A DNA stretch of 64,000 nucleotides from assembly GCA_016703765.1 (NCBI GenBank), contig JADJBL010000030.1:1-64000 (forward strand), given 5' to 3'. The stretch comes from Saprospirales bacterium (lineage in GTDB: Bacteria; Bacteroidota; Bacteroidia; Chitinophagales; Saprospiraceae). The position numbers and the translations under genes were made by a program. The notes below the pieces were generated by a model. The model was not told the DNA's origin. It was given only the letters and a program-made list of their open reading frames with translations, and did not search any database. Shown here one piece after another: positions 18,623-28,268 of this stretch (its first letter is position 1; the number at the start of each line of letters is the position of its first letter).

Positions 18623-21361
18623 ATGACAGACCTCTCCTTCCTCTTCAACGCCCATCCCTCCTACATCGAATCGATGTACGAGCAATACCGGAAAGACCCC
18701 GACTCGGTGGACGAAGGCTGGAAATTGTTTTTCCGCGGTTTTGATTTCGGCGGCAGCAAGAACGGCGTCGCCGCAGGCCCGCAAGAGCTTCCCCTCGAAA
18801 AACTGACCGCCGAACTCAACGTGCTCTGCCTCATCAAGGCATACCGCAACCGCGGGCACCTCGTGTCGACGACCAACCCCATCCGGCCGCGGCGCGACCG
18901 CAAGCCCCACCTCAAACTGGAGGACTTCGAGCTGTCGGAAAAGGACCTCGATACCCACTTTTTTACCGGGTACGAACTGGGCATGGAAGGCGCCACCCTG
19001 CGCGAGATCATGGCCCGCCTGGAAAGCATCTATTGCGCCAATATCGGCTTCGAATACAACCACATCCCCAAACGCGAGCAGCGCCGCTGGCTGCGCACCC
19101 GCATCGAACAGGGCGACCCACGGACATCCTACGGTCTGAGCGAGGAAAAGAAGCGCCGTATTCTCGAAAAACTCAACGGCGCCGTGGTGTTTGAAAAATT
19201 CCTCCACACCAAATACGTCGGACAAAAGCGCTTTTCCCTCGAAGGGGGCGAAACGACCATCGCGGCCCTCGACGCCATTATTCAGGCCGCCGCGAAGGAC
19301 AAGGTGGAAGAGGTGGTCATCGCCATGGCCCACCGCGGACGCCTCAACGTGCTGGCCAATATCATGGGCAAGACCTACGAGCAGATCTTCAACGAATTCG
19401 AAGGCACCGCCGTGCCGGACCTCAGCTTCGGCGACGGCGACGTGAAATACCACCTGGGCTTTTCCTCCCAAATCGAAGGACCCGACGGAAAAACCGTCTA
19501 CCTCAAACTGGCGCCCAACCCCTCCCACCTCGAAGCGGTAAACCCCGTGGTGGAAGGCTTTGCCCGCGCAAAAGCCGATGTGCTCTACCACAGCGAATAC
19601 GACTGCATCCTTCCCATCCTCATCCACGGCGACGCCGCCATGGCCGGACAGGGCGTAGTGTATGAAACCGTGCAGCTCAGCACCCTGAAAGGCTACGATT
19701 CGGGGGGAACGATCCATTTCGTGATCAACAACCAGATCGGTTTTACGACCGATTTCGACGACGCCCGCTCCTCGACCTACTCAACCGCCGCCGCCAACAT
19801 GATCCAGGCGCCTGTTTTCCACGTCAACGGCGACGACCCGGAGGCCGTGGTCTTCGCGGCGGAAATGGCCGTGGCCTACCGCCAGGAATTCAACAGCGAC
19901 GTATTTATAGACATGGTGTGCTACCGCCGCCACGGGCATAACGAGGGCGACGACCCCAAGTTCACCCAGCCGGCCATGTACAAGATCATCAACAGCCATC
20001 CCGATTCGCGGCAGATCTACTCCCAAAAGCTGGTGCAGCGGGGCGACGTGGACAAGAGCCTGGCCGAGGGCATGGAAAAGGAATTCTGGAACCTGCTCCA
20101 GGCCCGACTCGACAACGCCAAGCAAAACCCCCTGCCCTACCAGTACCAGGAATCGGAGAAAGCCTGGCGCGCGCTGAAAAAGAAGACCACGCCCGAAGAT
20201 TTTGAGTCCTCTCCAGCCACCGGGGTCGATCGGAAAGTGCTCGACAAGATCCTCAAGCACATCCATACCATTCCCAAGGGATTCACGCCCCTGGACAAGA
20301 TCAACCGCCTGATCAAGGGCTCGCAGAAAATGGTGGACGACAACAAGCTGGACTGGGCCCTGGGCGAATTGCTCGCCTACGGAACCATCCTGCTCGAGGG
20401 CAGGGACGTGCGTCTCAGTGGGCAGGACGTCAAACGGGGCACCTTTTCGCACCGGCACGCCATCTTCCGCGACGCCGACACCAACGAGGAATACAGCCGC
20501 CTGGGCAAGATAGCCGACAAACAGGGGGTTTTTCGCATTTTCAACTCCCCGCTGTCCGAATTTGCGGTACTGGGCTTCGAGTACGGATACTCCCTGGCCA
20601 CGCCCGATACGCTCGTGCTGTGGGAGGCCCAGTTCGGGGACTTCCACAACGGCGCCCAGACCATCATAGACCAGTTCATCTGCGCCGGCGAGAGCAAGTG
20701 GCAGCGCATGAGCGGCCTGACCATGCTGCTTCCCCACGGCTACGAGGGCCAGGGCCCCGAGCACTCCAGCGCCCGCGTGGAGCGTTTCCTCCAGCTTTGC
20801 GCCGAGTACAATATGACGGTGGCCAACTGCACCACCCCGGCCAACTTCTTCCACCTGTTGAGGCGGCAACTGGTCCGCCCCTTCCGCAAGCCCCTGGTCG
20901 TCATGACCCCCAAATCATTGCTCCGGCATCCGGAGGTGGTGTCGCCGATCGAAGACTTCGAATCGGGCAAGGCTTTCCGGGAAATCATCGACGATCCCGA
21001 TGGCGCCAACGCGAAGAAGATCAGGCGGGTACTGCTCTGCAGCGGCAAGGTGTACTTCGACCTCCACGAGAGGAAGCACGCCGAAAGCCACCACGACGTA
21101 GCCATTGTGCGCATGGAGCAGCTCTTCCCCATGCCTCAGGCCCAACTGGACGCTATCCGCAAAAAATACGCCAACGCCGAATTCTTCTGGGTCCAGGAAG
21201 AGCCCGCCAACATGGGCGCCTGGGAATACATCCTCTCCTCGTTTTACGGAACCTTCGACCTGCGACTCGTCAGCCGCAAAGCCAGCGCCTCCCCGGCCTC
21301 CGGCTTCAAGAAGGTGCACGATGAGCAGCAAAGGGGGCTTATGGACCGGGCTTTTGCTTGA
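18623..21361 (+). CDS. sucA: 2-oxoglutarate dehydrogenase E1 component
   Basis: The protein is 912 residues, the normal length. Residues 1-45 hold the E1 N-terminal signature (FNAHPSYIESMYEQYRKDPD, VDEGWKLFFRGF). Thiamine-diphosphate and active-site motifs follow: MAHRGRLNVLANIMGKTYEQ, HGDAAMAGQGVVYETVQLS, RRHGHNEGDDPKFTQP. The transketolase-like C-terminal half includes PHGYEGQGPEHSSARVERFL, NFFHLLRRQ and FFWVQEEPANMGAW. It decarboxylates 2-oxoglutarate in the TCA cycle. The reading frame is uninterrupted. The usual partner sucB (E2) does not follow; the next gene is an unrelated exported protein 206 bases downstream. Confidence 0.97.
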   Translation: MTDLSFLFNAHPSYIESMYEQYRKDPDSVDEGWKLFFRGFDFGGSKNGVAAGPQELPLEKLTAELNVLCLIKAYRNRGHLVSTTNPIRPRRDRKPHLKLEDFELSEKDLDTHFFTGYELGMEGATLREIMARLESIYCANIGFEYNHIPKREQRRWLRTRIEQGDPRTSYGLSEEKKRRILEKLNGAVVFEKFLHTKYVGQKRFSLEGGETTIAALDAIIQAAAKDKVEEVVIAMAHRGRLNVLANIMGKTYEQIFNEFEGTAVPDLSFGDGDVKYHLGFSSQIEGPDGKTVYLKLAPNPSHLEAVNPVVEGFARAKADVLYHSEYDCILPILIHGDAAMAGQGVVYETVQLSTLKGYDSGGTIHFVINNQIGFTTDFDDARSSTYSTAAANMIQAPVFHVNGDDPEAVVFAAEMAVAYRQEFNSDVFIDMVCYRRHGHNEGDDPKFTQPAMYKIINSHPDSRQIYSQKLVQRGDVDKSLAEGMEKEFWNLLQARLDNAKQNPLPYQYQESEKAWRALKKKTTPEDFESSPATGVDRKVLDKILKHIHTIPKGFTPLDKINRLIKGSQKMVDDNKLDWALGELLAYGTILLEGRDVRLSGQDVKRGTFSHRHAIFRDADTNEEYSRLGKIADKQGVFRIFNSPLSEFAVLGFEYGYSLATPDTLVLWEAQFGDFHNGAQTIIDQFICAGESKWQRMSGLTMLLPHGYEGQGPEHSSARVERFLQLCAEYNMTVANCTTPANFFHLLRRQLVRPFRKPLVVMTPKSLLRHPEVVSPIEDFESGKAFREIIDDPDGANAKKIRRVLLCSGKVYFDLHERKHAESHHDVAIVRMEQLFPMPQAQLDAIRKKYANAEFFWVQEEPANMGAWEYILSSFYGTFDLRLVSRKASASPASGFKKVHDEQQRGLMDRAFA

Positions 21362-21567
21362 AGAAAAAGGGTGCAAAACGCCGGGAAGTTTGGTGCGTCC
21401 CCCTTCCAAAAATAAATTTCCCTTCATACTTTCGGATCGGAGAAAAAATGTTATTTTTGGAAGTGACAAAAAAAGCAGAAGGAATGTATCGTTTTTAGCA
21501 CCAAAGCTTAACTATATTCTGTAAGCATTTTGTTACATATTTAACCCCTAAGTAAAATCAAATATCT

Positions 21568-23067
21568 ATGGCAAGCCATCCCAAGGCCGGTGCCCTATTG
21601 GTTCTTGTTGTGACCAGTTTGATGGCCATTTCATTTGATTTCCAGCAAAATCCCTCCCATCCCCTGCTGGAATCGAGCGGAGTGGAGGTATCTGCCAAAA
21701 ACCCCTTCGAAGTAGGGTTTGATCTTCAGAAAAACGAAAAAATTTCCCTTTCCCTTACCAAATTGCAAGGCGATGCCGTGCTGACCGACCTGAAGGTCAT
21801 CGTCTTCCAGGCAGGAGCCGCTCAGCAGGTGAAATCCTGGTCGCAATTTCCCAATCCTTTTATTGCGCCCCAGGAAGGCGCCTATAAGTTTAAGCTCGAC
21901 CTGAGCAGTTCCAAGAAGTCGATGGTGATCAACCTGGCGGTGCTCAGCGATCAGAAACCGCCCGAAAAGGAAGCCACGCCTAAGGACACCACCAGCGTCA
22001 GTGCCGTATTCATCGGCAACAAGCAAAAGAAAAACATGCCCCAGCCGATGCTTCAGGTCGACGCCAAACGTGGACAATACCTGACCGCAAAGACCAACCT
22101 CAAGGACGACAAGCTACCTTATATTAAATACGAATACAGCGGCGACGGGCAAACCTATTACCTGGCCGATCAGACGCCTCACCTGGTCGAAAGGGACGGA
22201 AAAGCGTCGTTCCGCTTTTTTCTCGACAAGCCGAAGAACCCCGGGCTAAACTTCCAGGACTTCCTGACCAAAAACAACGGCATCCTGCTGGATAACCTGC
22301 AAATACACCGCTACAAGCCCTCCAGCGGAACTCCGGCCCCCATCGCCAAAGAAGAAGACGACGACAACATGGACGCCCTGATCAAGGCCATGGACGCTCA
22401 GGCCAAAGCCATGGCGGCCAAAGGCCAACAGGACTCGCTCCGCCTGGACGCCCTGATCAAACAGGGCATCGACACCTTCGCCTCCCCGCTCTACACCATG
22501 GAAGAACCCTTCCTCGAAGTCATTCCCCCGCAGGCCAATATCGTGGCCGAAAAATCCAACCGGCCCTGCTATCCGATCAATAACCTGCTCCTCAATTCGC
22601 CCCTGTTTTTCGCCTACTCCATATTATTGGGAGAAGACGCCCAGGAGCGCTACGAAAAAACGCAGATCAATTTCCGAAACCGCGCCGCCGCAAATCCCAA
22701 CGCGGGCTTTGTAGGGTCCCTGCTTCATTCCTATTCCGGACAGCTGATCCAAGGGCTGCAATACGTGCCGACCAAGGGCTTCTTCTCGCCAATGTCGCAA
22801 TCCAAGACCAAGGAGTTCGTGGATTATGCCATCGTCGACCGCGACAACATGATGCGTTTCCAGCGCGGCGATATTTACACGGCCTATTTCCCGGGCCTGG
22901 AGGGCAGCGCCATTTCCCACGACTACGGCAACGCCCCCGTGCCGACCGATCCGGCCAATTACGAGCTGTTTCTTTGCTTTTGTAACAAGAATTTTCTGAG
23001 CCCGGTAAACGTGTTTTTTACCTTCGAAACCTTCACGGTAAACGTGACCAACCCCAATCCCCAGTAA
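21568..23067 (+). CDS. exported protein of unknown function at head of injection-system locus
   Basis: The 499-residue product has an N-terminal signal or anchor (MASHPKAGALLVLVVTSLMA). The rest is soluble: a first beta-rich region (FEVGFDLQKNEKISLSLTKL, GAYKFKLDLSSSK), a central Ala/Gln/Asp-rich helix (MDALIKAMDAQAKAMAAKGQ), and a C-terminal ~170-residue region rich in aromatic residues. No family is recognised. It is one base from the next gene and both are exported, so they probably act together. Its position directly before the contractile injection genes suggests a link to that system, but function cannot be deduced. Confidence 0.7.
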   Translation: MASHPKAGALLVLVVTSLMAISFDFQQNPSHPLLESSGVEVSAKNPFEVGFDLQKNEKISLSLTKLQGDAVLTDLKVIVFQAGAAQQVKSWSQFPNPFIAPQEGAYKFKLDLSSSKKSMVINLAVLSDQKPPEKEATPKDTTSVSAVFIGNKQKKNMPQPMLQVDAKRGQYLTAKTNLKDDKLPYIKYEYSGDGQTYYLADQTPHLVERDGKASFRFFLDKPKNPGLNFQDFLTKNNGILLDNLQIHRYKPSSGTPAPIAKEEDDDNMDALIKAMDAQAKAMAAKGQQDSLRLDALIKQGIDTFASPLYTMEEPFLEVIPPQANIVAEKSNRPCYPINNLLLNSPLFFAYSILLGEDAQERYEKTQINFRNRAAANPNAGFVGSLLHSYSGQLIQGLQYVPTKGFFSPMSQSKTKEFVDYAIVDRDNMMRFQRGDIYTAYFPGLEGSAISHDYGNAPVPTDPANYELFLCFCNKNFLSPVNVFFTFETFTVNVTNPNPQ

Positions 23068-23068
23068 T

Positions 23069-24625
23069 ATGCGGTATCGCAACCAAATATCGATCTTCCT
23101 GCTGGCGGCGCTCATGCTGCCCTCCTTGCATTTGGAGGCCCAGGGCGGATTGAAACTGGCCAAGAAGATCGTCAAGAAGGTGCAGAAGCTCTTTACCGAT
23201 TCGCGCAGTCTGGAAGATGTGTACCTGCTGGAGGGAAGCCGGGTCGTGGGTACCGACCCTTCTTTTCTGGTGCGCCAGAGCGAATTTCCGGATTACCATT
23301 TCAACCTGTTTTCCGACTTCGTAGTGGGCGAATACGACCTCAATCCCGAAACCGGGCTGCCCCGCTCCGAAACCGGTTTTTCCCATTACCAGAACGAGAT
23401 CTCCGCTGCCGGCGAAAAGGTGAATATCGTCCAGGCGGCGAAAGACATGAACCCCCGGATCAACATCCTGCTCCTGCTTAGCTACCGCTCAGATTACGGG
23501 CAGAGCAAGGAGTACAGTTCGTTTTATACCAACAATTTCTTCGACAACAAAAACCGCTCGCAGGACTCCCTGATTCAGCGCCTGCAAAGCACCTTCACCA
23601 AATGGAAGGAGGTGTACAATATTCCCGAAGACCGCATCGGCGTGGTGCTCGACTTTCAGGGTCTGCCGAAGAATAAAAAGCTCCAGCAGCAATTTCCCAA
23701 CCTGGTGGACCGCCTCAAAAGCGAGGGATTGCTCGTCTATGTGAAATTGCCCATCGACTTTACGACCAGCGGCTTCTTCAGCGACGCCAAGACCCTGGCG
23801 GCGGTCGAAAAGAGCGCCGACCTGTTTCTGCTCAACTCCTATTCCTACGATATCCCCAATCCGGCGGCTTACGATTGTTCCTCCCCTACCGACATGCGCA
23901 CCCTGGAGGCAACGCTCCTGACTGTCAGGGAGAAAAACCTCATCCCCATCGAAAAGCTGGTGGTGGAATTTCCGGGTTTCGGAAGGGCGGTGACGAGAGA
24001 TGAGGCGGGGTTTAGCTTTCAAACCAATGTGGCTCATGGCACCATCGTCGACCAACACGCCTTGCAGCCCACTACTGCGATACAGTATATCGATTCCGCC
24101 CAATATGCCTACGCCCATTTCTCAGACCCCTATACCGAAGGGCATATCTATTGCTTTGAGGACAGCACGACCCTCTCGGCCAAACTCCGTTGGCTGATCG
24201 ACGGGAAACTGGCGGCAGGGGTCGGTTTTTGGGGAGTTGGTTTCATGGAGGAAGGCCAGGGGATCGTCAACAAGGATAAGTGGTGGTGGGCCATAGCAGA
24301 GGTAGCGGGCAAACCCAAATCAAAAGTAGGCTGGATCTACGCGAGCTTTTTCTTCCTCTTTGCCAGCCTGGGTTACATCTATTCCATTTTCGAATACTGG
24401 CAGGTGCGAAACATCCTGGCCAAGTATTCCAATATATTCTGGGATCACACGATGCGTTTTGCCATCTTTTTCCTGGTATGCCTGGTATGCTTCAATATTC
24501 TGCCCCGAAATACGGTGGGGCTTTTGTTCTGCGGCATTGTCCTCGGAATATTCATCGTGATGCGCATCATAAAACGCTATACGGCCAAGGTCAGGAAGTA
24601 CTCGAGGTATGCGGAAAGATTTTAA
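23069..24625 (+). CDS. membrane-anchored glycoside-hydrolase-18-like protein, probably non-catalytic
   Basis: The 518-residue product has a signal peptide (ISIFLLAALMLPSLHLEAQ). A TIM-barrel-like central region resembles GH18 chitinase-like proteins: NPRINILLLLSYRSDYGQS, RIGVVLDFQGLPKNKK, DLFLLNSYSYD, and GKLAAGVGFWGVGFMEEGQG near the barrel end. The strand that normally carries DxxDxDxE reads VVLDFQGLP, without the catalytic Glu, so hydrolysis is doubtful. The C-terminus holds two or three transmembrane helices (WIYASFFFLFASLGYIYSIF, FAIFFLVCLVCFNIL, LLFCGIVLGIFIVM). It could bind glycans or peptidoglycan at the periplasmic face. It is the second gene of the locus, one base after the preceding gene. 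Confidence 0.6.
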   Translation: MRYRNQISIFLLAALMLPSLHLEAQGGLKLAKKIVKKVQKLFTDSRSLEDVYLLEGSRVVGTDPSFLVRQSEFPDYHFNLFSDFVVGEYDLNPETGLPRSETGFSHYQNEISAAGEKVNIVQAAKDMNPRINILLLLSYRSDYGQSKEYSSFYTNNFFDNKNRSQDSLIQRLQSTFTKWKEVYNIPEDRIGVVLDFQGLPKNKKLQQQFPNLVDRLKSEGLLVYVKLPIDFTTSGFFSDAKTLAAVEKSADLFLLNSYSYDIPNPAAYDCSSPTDMRTLEATLLTVREKNLIPIEKLVVEFPGFGRAVTRDEAGFSFQTNVAHGTIVDQHALQPTTAIQYIDSAQYAYAHFSDPYTEGHIYCFEDSTTLSAKLRWLIDGKLAAGVGFWGVGFMEEGQGIVNKDKWWWAIAEVAGKPKSKVGWIYASFFFLFASLGYIYSIFEYWQVRNILAKYSNIFWDHTMRFAIFFLVCLVCFNILPRNTVGLLFCGIVLGIFIVMRIIKRYTAKVRKYSRYAERF

Positions 24626-24637
24626 AAACAGCCGCCT

Positions 24638-24916
24638 TTGAAAAAGTTTTTCAGAAATAACGGAGCTGCGATCCTTTGGGAGATCAGATTTTTCTTTCTA
24701 CGGATTGTGCCGGTGAGCATAGCGCTCGGCGTCTTGTTTTTGCTGGTGTACGCCGGCGCCTTTTTGAACAAGGACGAGTTGCAGATCTTTTTCATTGGAT
24801 TCCTGCTCAACGTGGGTGGGATTTACCTCATGAGGCTGGTGGGCTGGCTGGTCAAACGCAGGATTAGCAGAAAACCCGAAGTGCAGGAGGACATTTATGC
24901 GGCCGAAGAAAAGTGA
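24638..24916 (+). CDS. small two-helix membrane protein
   Basis: The 92-residue product uses a TTG start and has two hydrophobic helices (IVPVSIALGVLFLLVYAGAF, IFFIGFLLNVGGIYLMRLVG) and a charged C-terminal tail (KRRISRKPEVQEDIYAAEEK). It lies 12 bases after the GH18-like gene and 16 before the cap gene, so it is part of the same transcript. No family is recognised. A role in anchoring or exporting injection-system parts is possible but unsupported. Confidence 0.55.
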   Translation: MKKFFRNNGAAILWEIRFFFLRIVPVSIALGVLFLLVYAGAFLNKDELQIFFIGFLLNVGGIYLMRLVGWLVKRRISRKPEVQEDIYAAEEK

Positions 24917-24932
24917 TTTTTAAAACCCGACT

Positions 24933-25445
24933 ATGATCCACGAGATTTTGCCCATGATTGCGGCTGAGCTAAGCGACTTCCTCGACTCGCGGTTCGATAC
25001 CAGCGAAGATCCGGTGGCGCTTTCCAACCTGGTCAACCAGGATGGCACGGTAGCCGTAAAAGGCGAAAACAAGATCGTCGCCACCCTGGTCAACATCGAA
25101 AGAGATGGATCCAATCACATGGGCGGAGGAGGGTTTACCCGAGGAGATATGCCGGTGCATGTGAACCTCTACGTCATGTTCTCGGCCTATTTCAACGATT
25201 ATTTCGAATCGCTGAAATTCATTTCCGGGGTAATCGGCTTCTTTCAGGGAAGTCCCACTTTTACCTTTTTCGGCTCGACGGTCAAGGTGGAATTGCACAA
25301 TATCGACTTCCGGGAACTGGGCAATCTTTGGACCGCCATAGGGGCAAAGACCCTTCCTTTTGTCATTTATAAGATTAGAACACTTAATATGGATGAGGAC
25401 AATATCAGGGATGTGATCCCGCCGGTTTCCGGGGTATCGTTCTGA
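24933..25445 (+). CDS. eCIS sheath/tube terminator (cap) protein, DUF4255, Afp16-like
   Basis: The 170-residue protein matches the DUF4255 family: MIHEILPMIAAELSDFLDSR, LSNLVNQDGTVAVKGENKIV, HVNLYVMFSAYFNDYFESLK, and NLWTAIGAKTLPFVIYKIRT. Members such as Afp16/Pvc16 cap the distal end of the contractile tube and sheath and fix particle length together with the tape measure. Bacteroidota injection clusters often begin with this gene. The frame is intact. Confidence 0.88.
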   Translation: MIHEILPMIAAELSDFLDSRFDTSEDPVALSNLVNQDGTVAVKGENKIVATLVNIERDGSNHMGGGGFTRGDMPVHVNLYVMFSAYFNDYFESLKFISGVIGFFQGSPTFTFFGSTVKVELHNIDFRELGNLWTAIGAKTLPFVIYKIRTLNMDEDNIRDVIPPVSGVSF

Positions 25446-25462
25446 TCCGTAAATAAAACTCC

Positions 25463-26551
25463 ATGATGCTCGACGTCTCCTTGGAAATGCTATGGACCCA
25501 GCTGCTTTCGCTGAAAGTCGGGCACGCCTATTATGCCGATGGAATCAGCCGGGACCTTACTTTTCAGCCTACGCCGGACACGGAGTTGAACCTGAAGAAC
25601 CTGCGCATCCTGTTTCGGGAGACGCCCGAGGGCTTTGTCTTGCTGGCTGACGCCAAAAAATCGCTGAGCCTCGTCAAGTCGCCCCTGCTCAAGGTGGAGA
25701 AGTTGAGTTTTTATATCCGCAACAGCAATCCCCGGTTTTACAATTTCACCGACCTGGCTTTCCCGACAGCTGGCTCTTTGTTTTACTTCCACAACCGCAT
25801 GGAGAACCTGGCGGGAAAGCAAAAGATAAAACTGCTCCACTCGGGCGAGACTTTTTCCGCAAAAGAAGAGGAGCAGGTGCGCTGGTCGTCCCGCCGCTTC
25901 GAATACGAGCTGGCAGGAGGTAAGAAAGCGGCCAAGTGGGAGCTGGCCGACGCTTTGGGAAACAAGCTTCCCGCCGATTCGGCCGTGTTGCCGGAGGGGG
26001 CGGGCAAGTTGCGCATCGACCTGAGGGACCGTCCGGAGGGCGCTTTTTCCCTCAAGGCGGGTGATAAGCCTTTTGTATTTTACACGAGCGATAAAGTGCT
26101 GGATGGTTATTTCGGTATTCTGGATATTTACCTGGATCAAGCTTCCGGGAAATACTCCTGGATCGGTAAGGACCAGTTTATCAGCCAGGAGTACCACCTT
26201 CAATTCCTCAACCGCAAAACCTACTGGAAATACTTTCTGGTCGATCAAAGCGCCAAGAAGGAGAAGCCGAATTTCAGCGACCCTACACTGAGTATCAACG
26301 GAACAGAGCTTCCTTTCGGGAAGTTCACCTTTACCGAATTACCGAACAAGCACCAGGCTGCCGTGGTGGAATCCACAGAACCGCTGGCCCTGGAGGAGCA
26401 CGTATCGGAGAACGACAAGATTTTGCTGAAAATGAAACGAGATGGGAAGCTGTTGGCCAAGCCCATCAAGTTAGCCAAACCGGGTGTGGAAATCGTCAAG
26501 CCCGACAAGGCAAGCGGCAAGATCTATTCAGAAATCTTTGCATATATCTAG
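25463..26551 (+). CDS. injection-system protein of unknown function, candidate cap adaptor
   Basis: The 362-residue protein has no signal peptide. It shows mixed alpha-beta content with many short beta-type stretches (LLKVEKLSFYIRNSNPRFYN, EGAFSLKAGDKPFVFYTSDK, YWKYFLVDQSAKKEKPNFSD) and no enzyme motif. It lies between the cap (DUF4255) and the sheath gene, spaced 17 and 43 bases. In the Bacteroidota system AlgoCIS a cap adaptor protein joins the cap to the sheath; its position here makes this product a candidate, but I cannot show homology from sequence alone. Confidence 0.6.
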   Translation: MMLDVSLEMLWTQLLSLKVGHAYYADGISRDLTFQPTPDTELNLKNLRILFRETPEGFVLLADAKKSLSLVKSPLLKVEKLSFYIRNSNPRFYNFTDLAFPTAGSLFYFHNRMENLAGKQKIKLLHSGETFSAKEEEQVRWSSRRFEYELAGGKKAAKWELADALGNKLPADSAVLPEGAGKLRIDLRDRPEGAFSLKAGDKPFVFYTSDKVLDGYFGILDIYLDQASGKYSWIGKDQFISQEYHLQFLNRKTYWKYFLVDQSAKKEKPNFSDPTLSINGTELPFGKFTFTELPNKHQAAVVESTEPLALEEHVSENDKILLKMKRDGKLLAKPIKLAKPGVEIVKPDKASGKIYSEIFAYI

Positions 26552-26594
26552 ATCAGGATTTAACCAATAAGTTAACCTACAACTCCTCTCAGTT

Positions 26595-28226
26595 ATGACC
26601 AGATTCGCAACACCAGGCGTTTATGTTCGGGAACAAAACGCGTTCGGTACGTCAGGAAGAGCAGTTCCAACCGCCATACCTGCTTTCATCGGGTACACGG
26701 CGAAAGCCCAGAAGGGAACCACCTCCGTCCTCAACACCCCGACCAAGATTGAGTCGCTCTCCGATTTCGAAAAGATCTTCGGCGGCGCTCCATCCACCAC
26801 TTTTTCGCTCAAATCAAAAGACGATGCGGGCTTCAGCGTCTCGATCGACAAGGGCAGCCAGTTTTACCTCTACAACTCCATGCGGCTATTCTACGCCAAC
26901 GGAGGAGGTAACTGCTACGTCGTTTCGGTGGGCGATTATTCCGGCCCCGCCAAGGCAGACGATCTGCTCGGCGAAAAGACCGACGGCGGCTTGAAAGCGC
27001 TGTTGCTGGAGCAGGAGCCGACCATGGTCGTCATCCCCGACGCCCTGCTGCTCGAAGCTTCCGAGTGCTACGCCGTGTATCGCGCCGTGCTGAAACATTG
27101 CGGCTGGGAAACCAAGAGCCGCTTCGGCATTTTCGACGTGCACAACGGCTACCAGGCCCGTACTTTTGACAACAAGGACGTCATCAACAATTTCCGCGAA
27201 GCCGTTGGGGAAAACTTCCTCAGCTTCGGCGCCGCTTACTACCCCTGGCTGGAAACCTCCATCGTCACCAAGGACGAGATTTCCTTCAAGCAGATCAGCA
27301 ACCCCAACGAATTGGTGAAACTGCTGACCCGCGAAGCCGAAATGCGCTACCCGGGCGGATCCGCTTCGGGCGCTCCCAAGGCCGCCGCAGGCGCCAAGAA
27401 GGAAGGAGATGCAGCCGCGCCTCCCGCTCCGGCAGCCGGCAAGGTGGATGAGAAGAACCAGAAGAAATACGCCGACGCCAAGGCCGAGATCGACAAGCTC
27501 AAGGATACGGGCGCCAAGGCTTCTACCCTGGATCAAAACCTCAAAGCCATCAGCCCGATGTATCGCTCCGTGCTCGATTCCATGCGCACCGAACTCAACC
27601 GCCTGCCCGCCGCCGGCGTGATGGCCGGTCTGTATTCGCTGGTCGACAACCTCACCGGCGTACACAAGGCCCCGGCCAACGTGAAAGTGGATGCTGCCGT
27701 AGCTCCGGCCGTGGCGATCTCCAGCGAAAACCAGGAAGACCTCAACATGCCGATCAACGGCAAGGCCGTCAACGCCATCCGCTCCTTCATCGGGCGCGGC
27801 GTGGTGGTCTGGGGCGCCCGCACCCTGGATGGCAACAGCCAGGACTGGCGCTACATCAACGTTCGCCGCACCATGATCATGCTGGAGCAATCCGTCAAGA
27901 ACCTCATGGAGCGCTACGTATTTGAGCCCAATACCTCGCAGACCTGGATCAAGATCCGGACCTCCCTCGTCAATTTCCTGACCCTCATGTGGAAGCAGGG
28001 CACCCTCGTGGGCTCTTCGCCTACCCAGGCTTTCGACGTGGCCCTGGGCCTCGGCTCCACTATGTCGTCGGAAGATGTCATGGAAGGCATCATGCGCATA
28101 TCGGTAAGAGTGGCCATTTCCCGTCCGGCTGAATTCATCGAGATCACCTTCGAGCAGAAAATGCAGGAAGGCGGCGGTGCGGAAGGCGGTGCGGAAGCTC
28201 CTGCCGAAGGCGGAGAAGGCGAATAG
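26595..28226 (+). CDS. eCIS contractile tail sheath protein
   Basis: The 543-residue protein opens with the sheath signature TRFATPGVYVREQNAFG...VPTAIPAFIGYTAKA, continues with FFYANGGG-type motif (here LFYANGGGNCYVVSVGDY), and ends with the conserved core that lines the tube: RTLDGNSQDWRYINVRRTM, LEQSVKNLMERYVFEPNT, VNFLTLMWKQGTLVGSSPTQ, SVRVAISRPAEFIEITFEQK. It contracts to drive the inner tube. There is one sheath gene here rather than the three of Afp/PVC. An Ala/Pro/Gly/Lys-rich stretch at ~255-285 and an acidic Gly-rich tail (GGGAEGGAEAPAEGGEGE) are unusual for the core and are probably surface-exposed. Confidence 0.95.
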   Translation: MTRFATPGVYVREQNAFGTSGRAVPTAIPAFIGYTAKAQKGTTSVLNTPTKIESLSDFEKIFGGAPSTTFSLKSKDDAGFSVSIDKGSQFYLYNSMRLFYANGGGNCYVVSVGDYSGPAKADDLLGEKTDGGLKALLLEQEPTMVVIPDALLLEASECYAVYRAVLKHCGWETKSRFGIFDVHNGYQARTFDNKDVINNFREAVGENFLSFGAAYYPWLETSIVTKDEISFKQISNPNELVKLLTREAEMRYPGGSASGAPKAAAGAKKEGDAAAPPAPAAGKVDEKNQKKYADAKAEIDKLKDTGAKASTLDQNLKAISPMYRSVLDSMRTELNRLPAAGVMAGLYSLVDNLTGVHKAPANVKVDAAVAPAVAISSENQEDLNMPINGKAVNAIRSFIGRGVVVWGARTLDGNSQDWRYINVRRTMIMLEQSVKNLMERYVFEPNTSQTWIKIRTSLVNFLTLMWKQGTLVGSSPTQAFDVALGLGSTMSSEDVMEGIMRISVRVAISRPAEFIEITFEQKMQEGGGAEGGAEAPAEGGEGE

Positions 28227-28268
28227 AATTTGGTTTTCATTATTTAATAACTGCACAATCACAACCTT

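Noticed and set aside
18530..19717. Long minus-strand frame (395 codons) opposite sucA, and similar long frames opposite the baseplate and sheath genes (26886-28397, 34136-36121, 37377-39581)
   Set aside because: These are shadows of GC-rich coding sequence. Their composition is rich in His, Gly, Val and Gln without domain signals, and the opposite strand encodes certain proteins.
21448..21462. TATTTTTG resembling the Bacteroidota -7 promoter element before the injection-system locus
   Set aside because: No TTG -33 element is seen at the expected distance, so the promoter is not supported.
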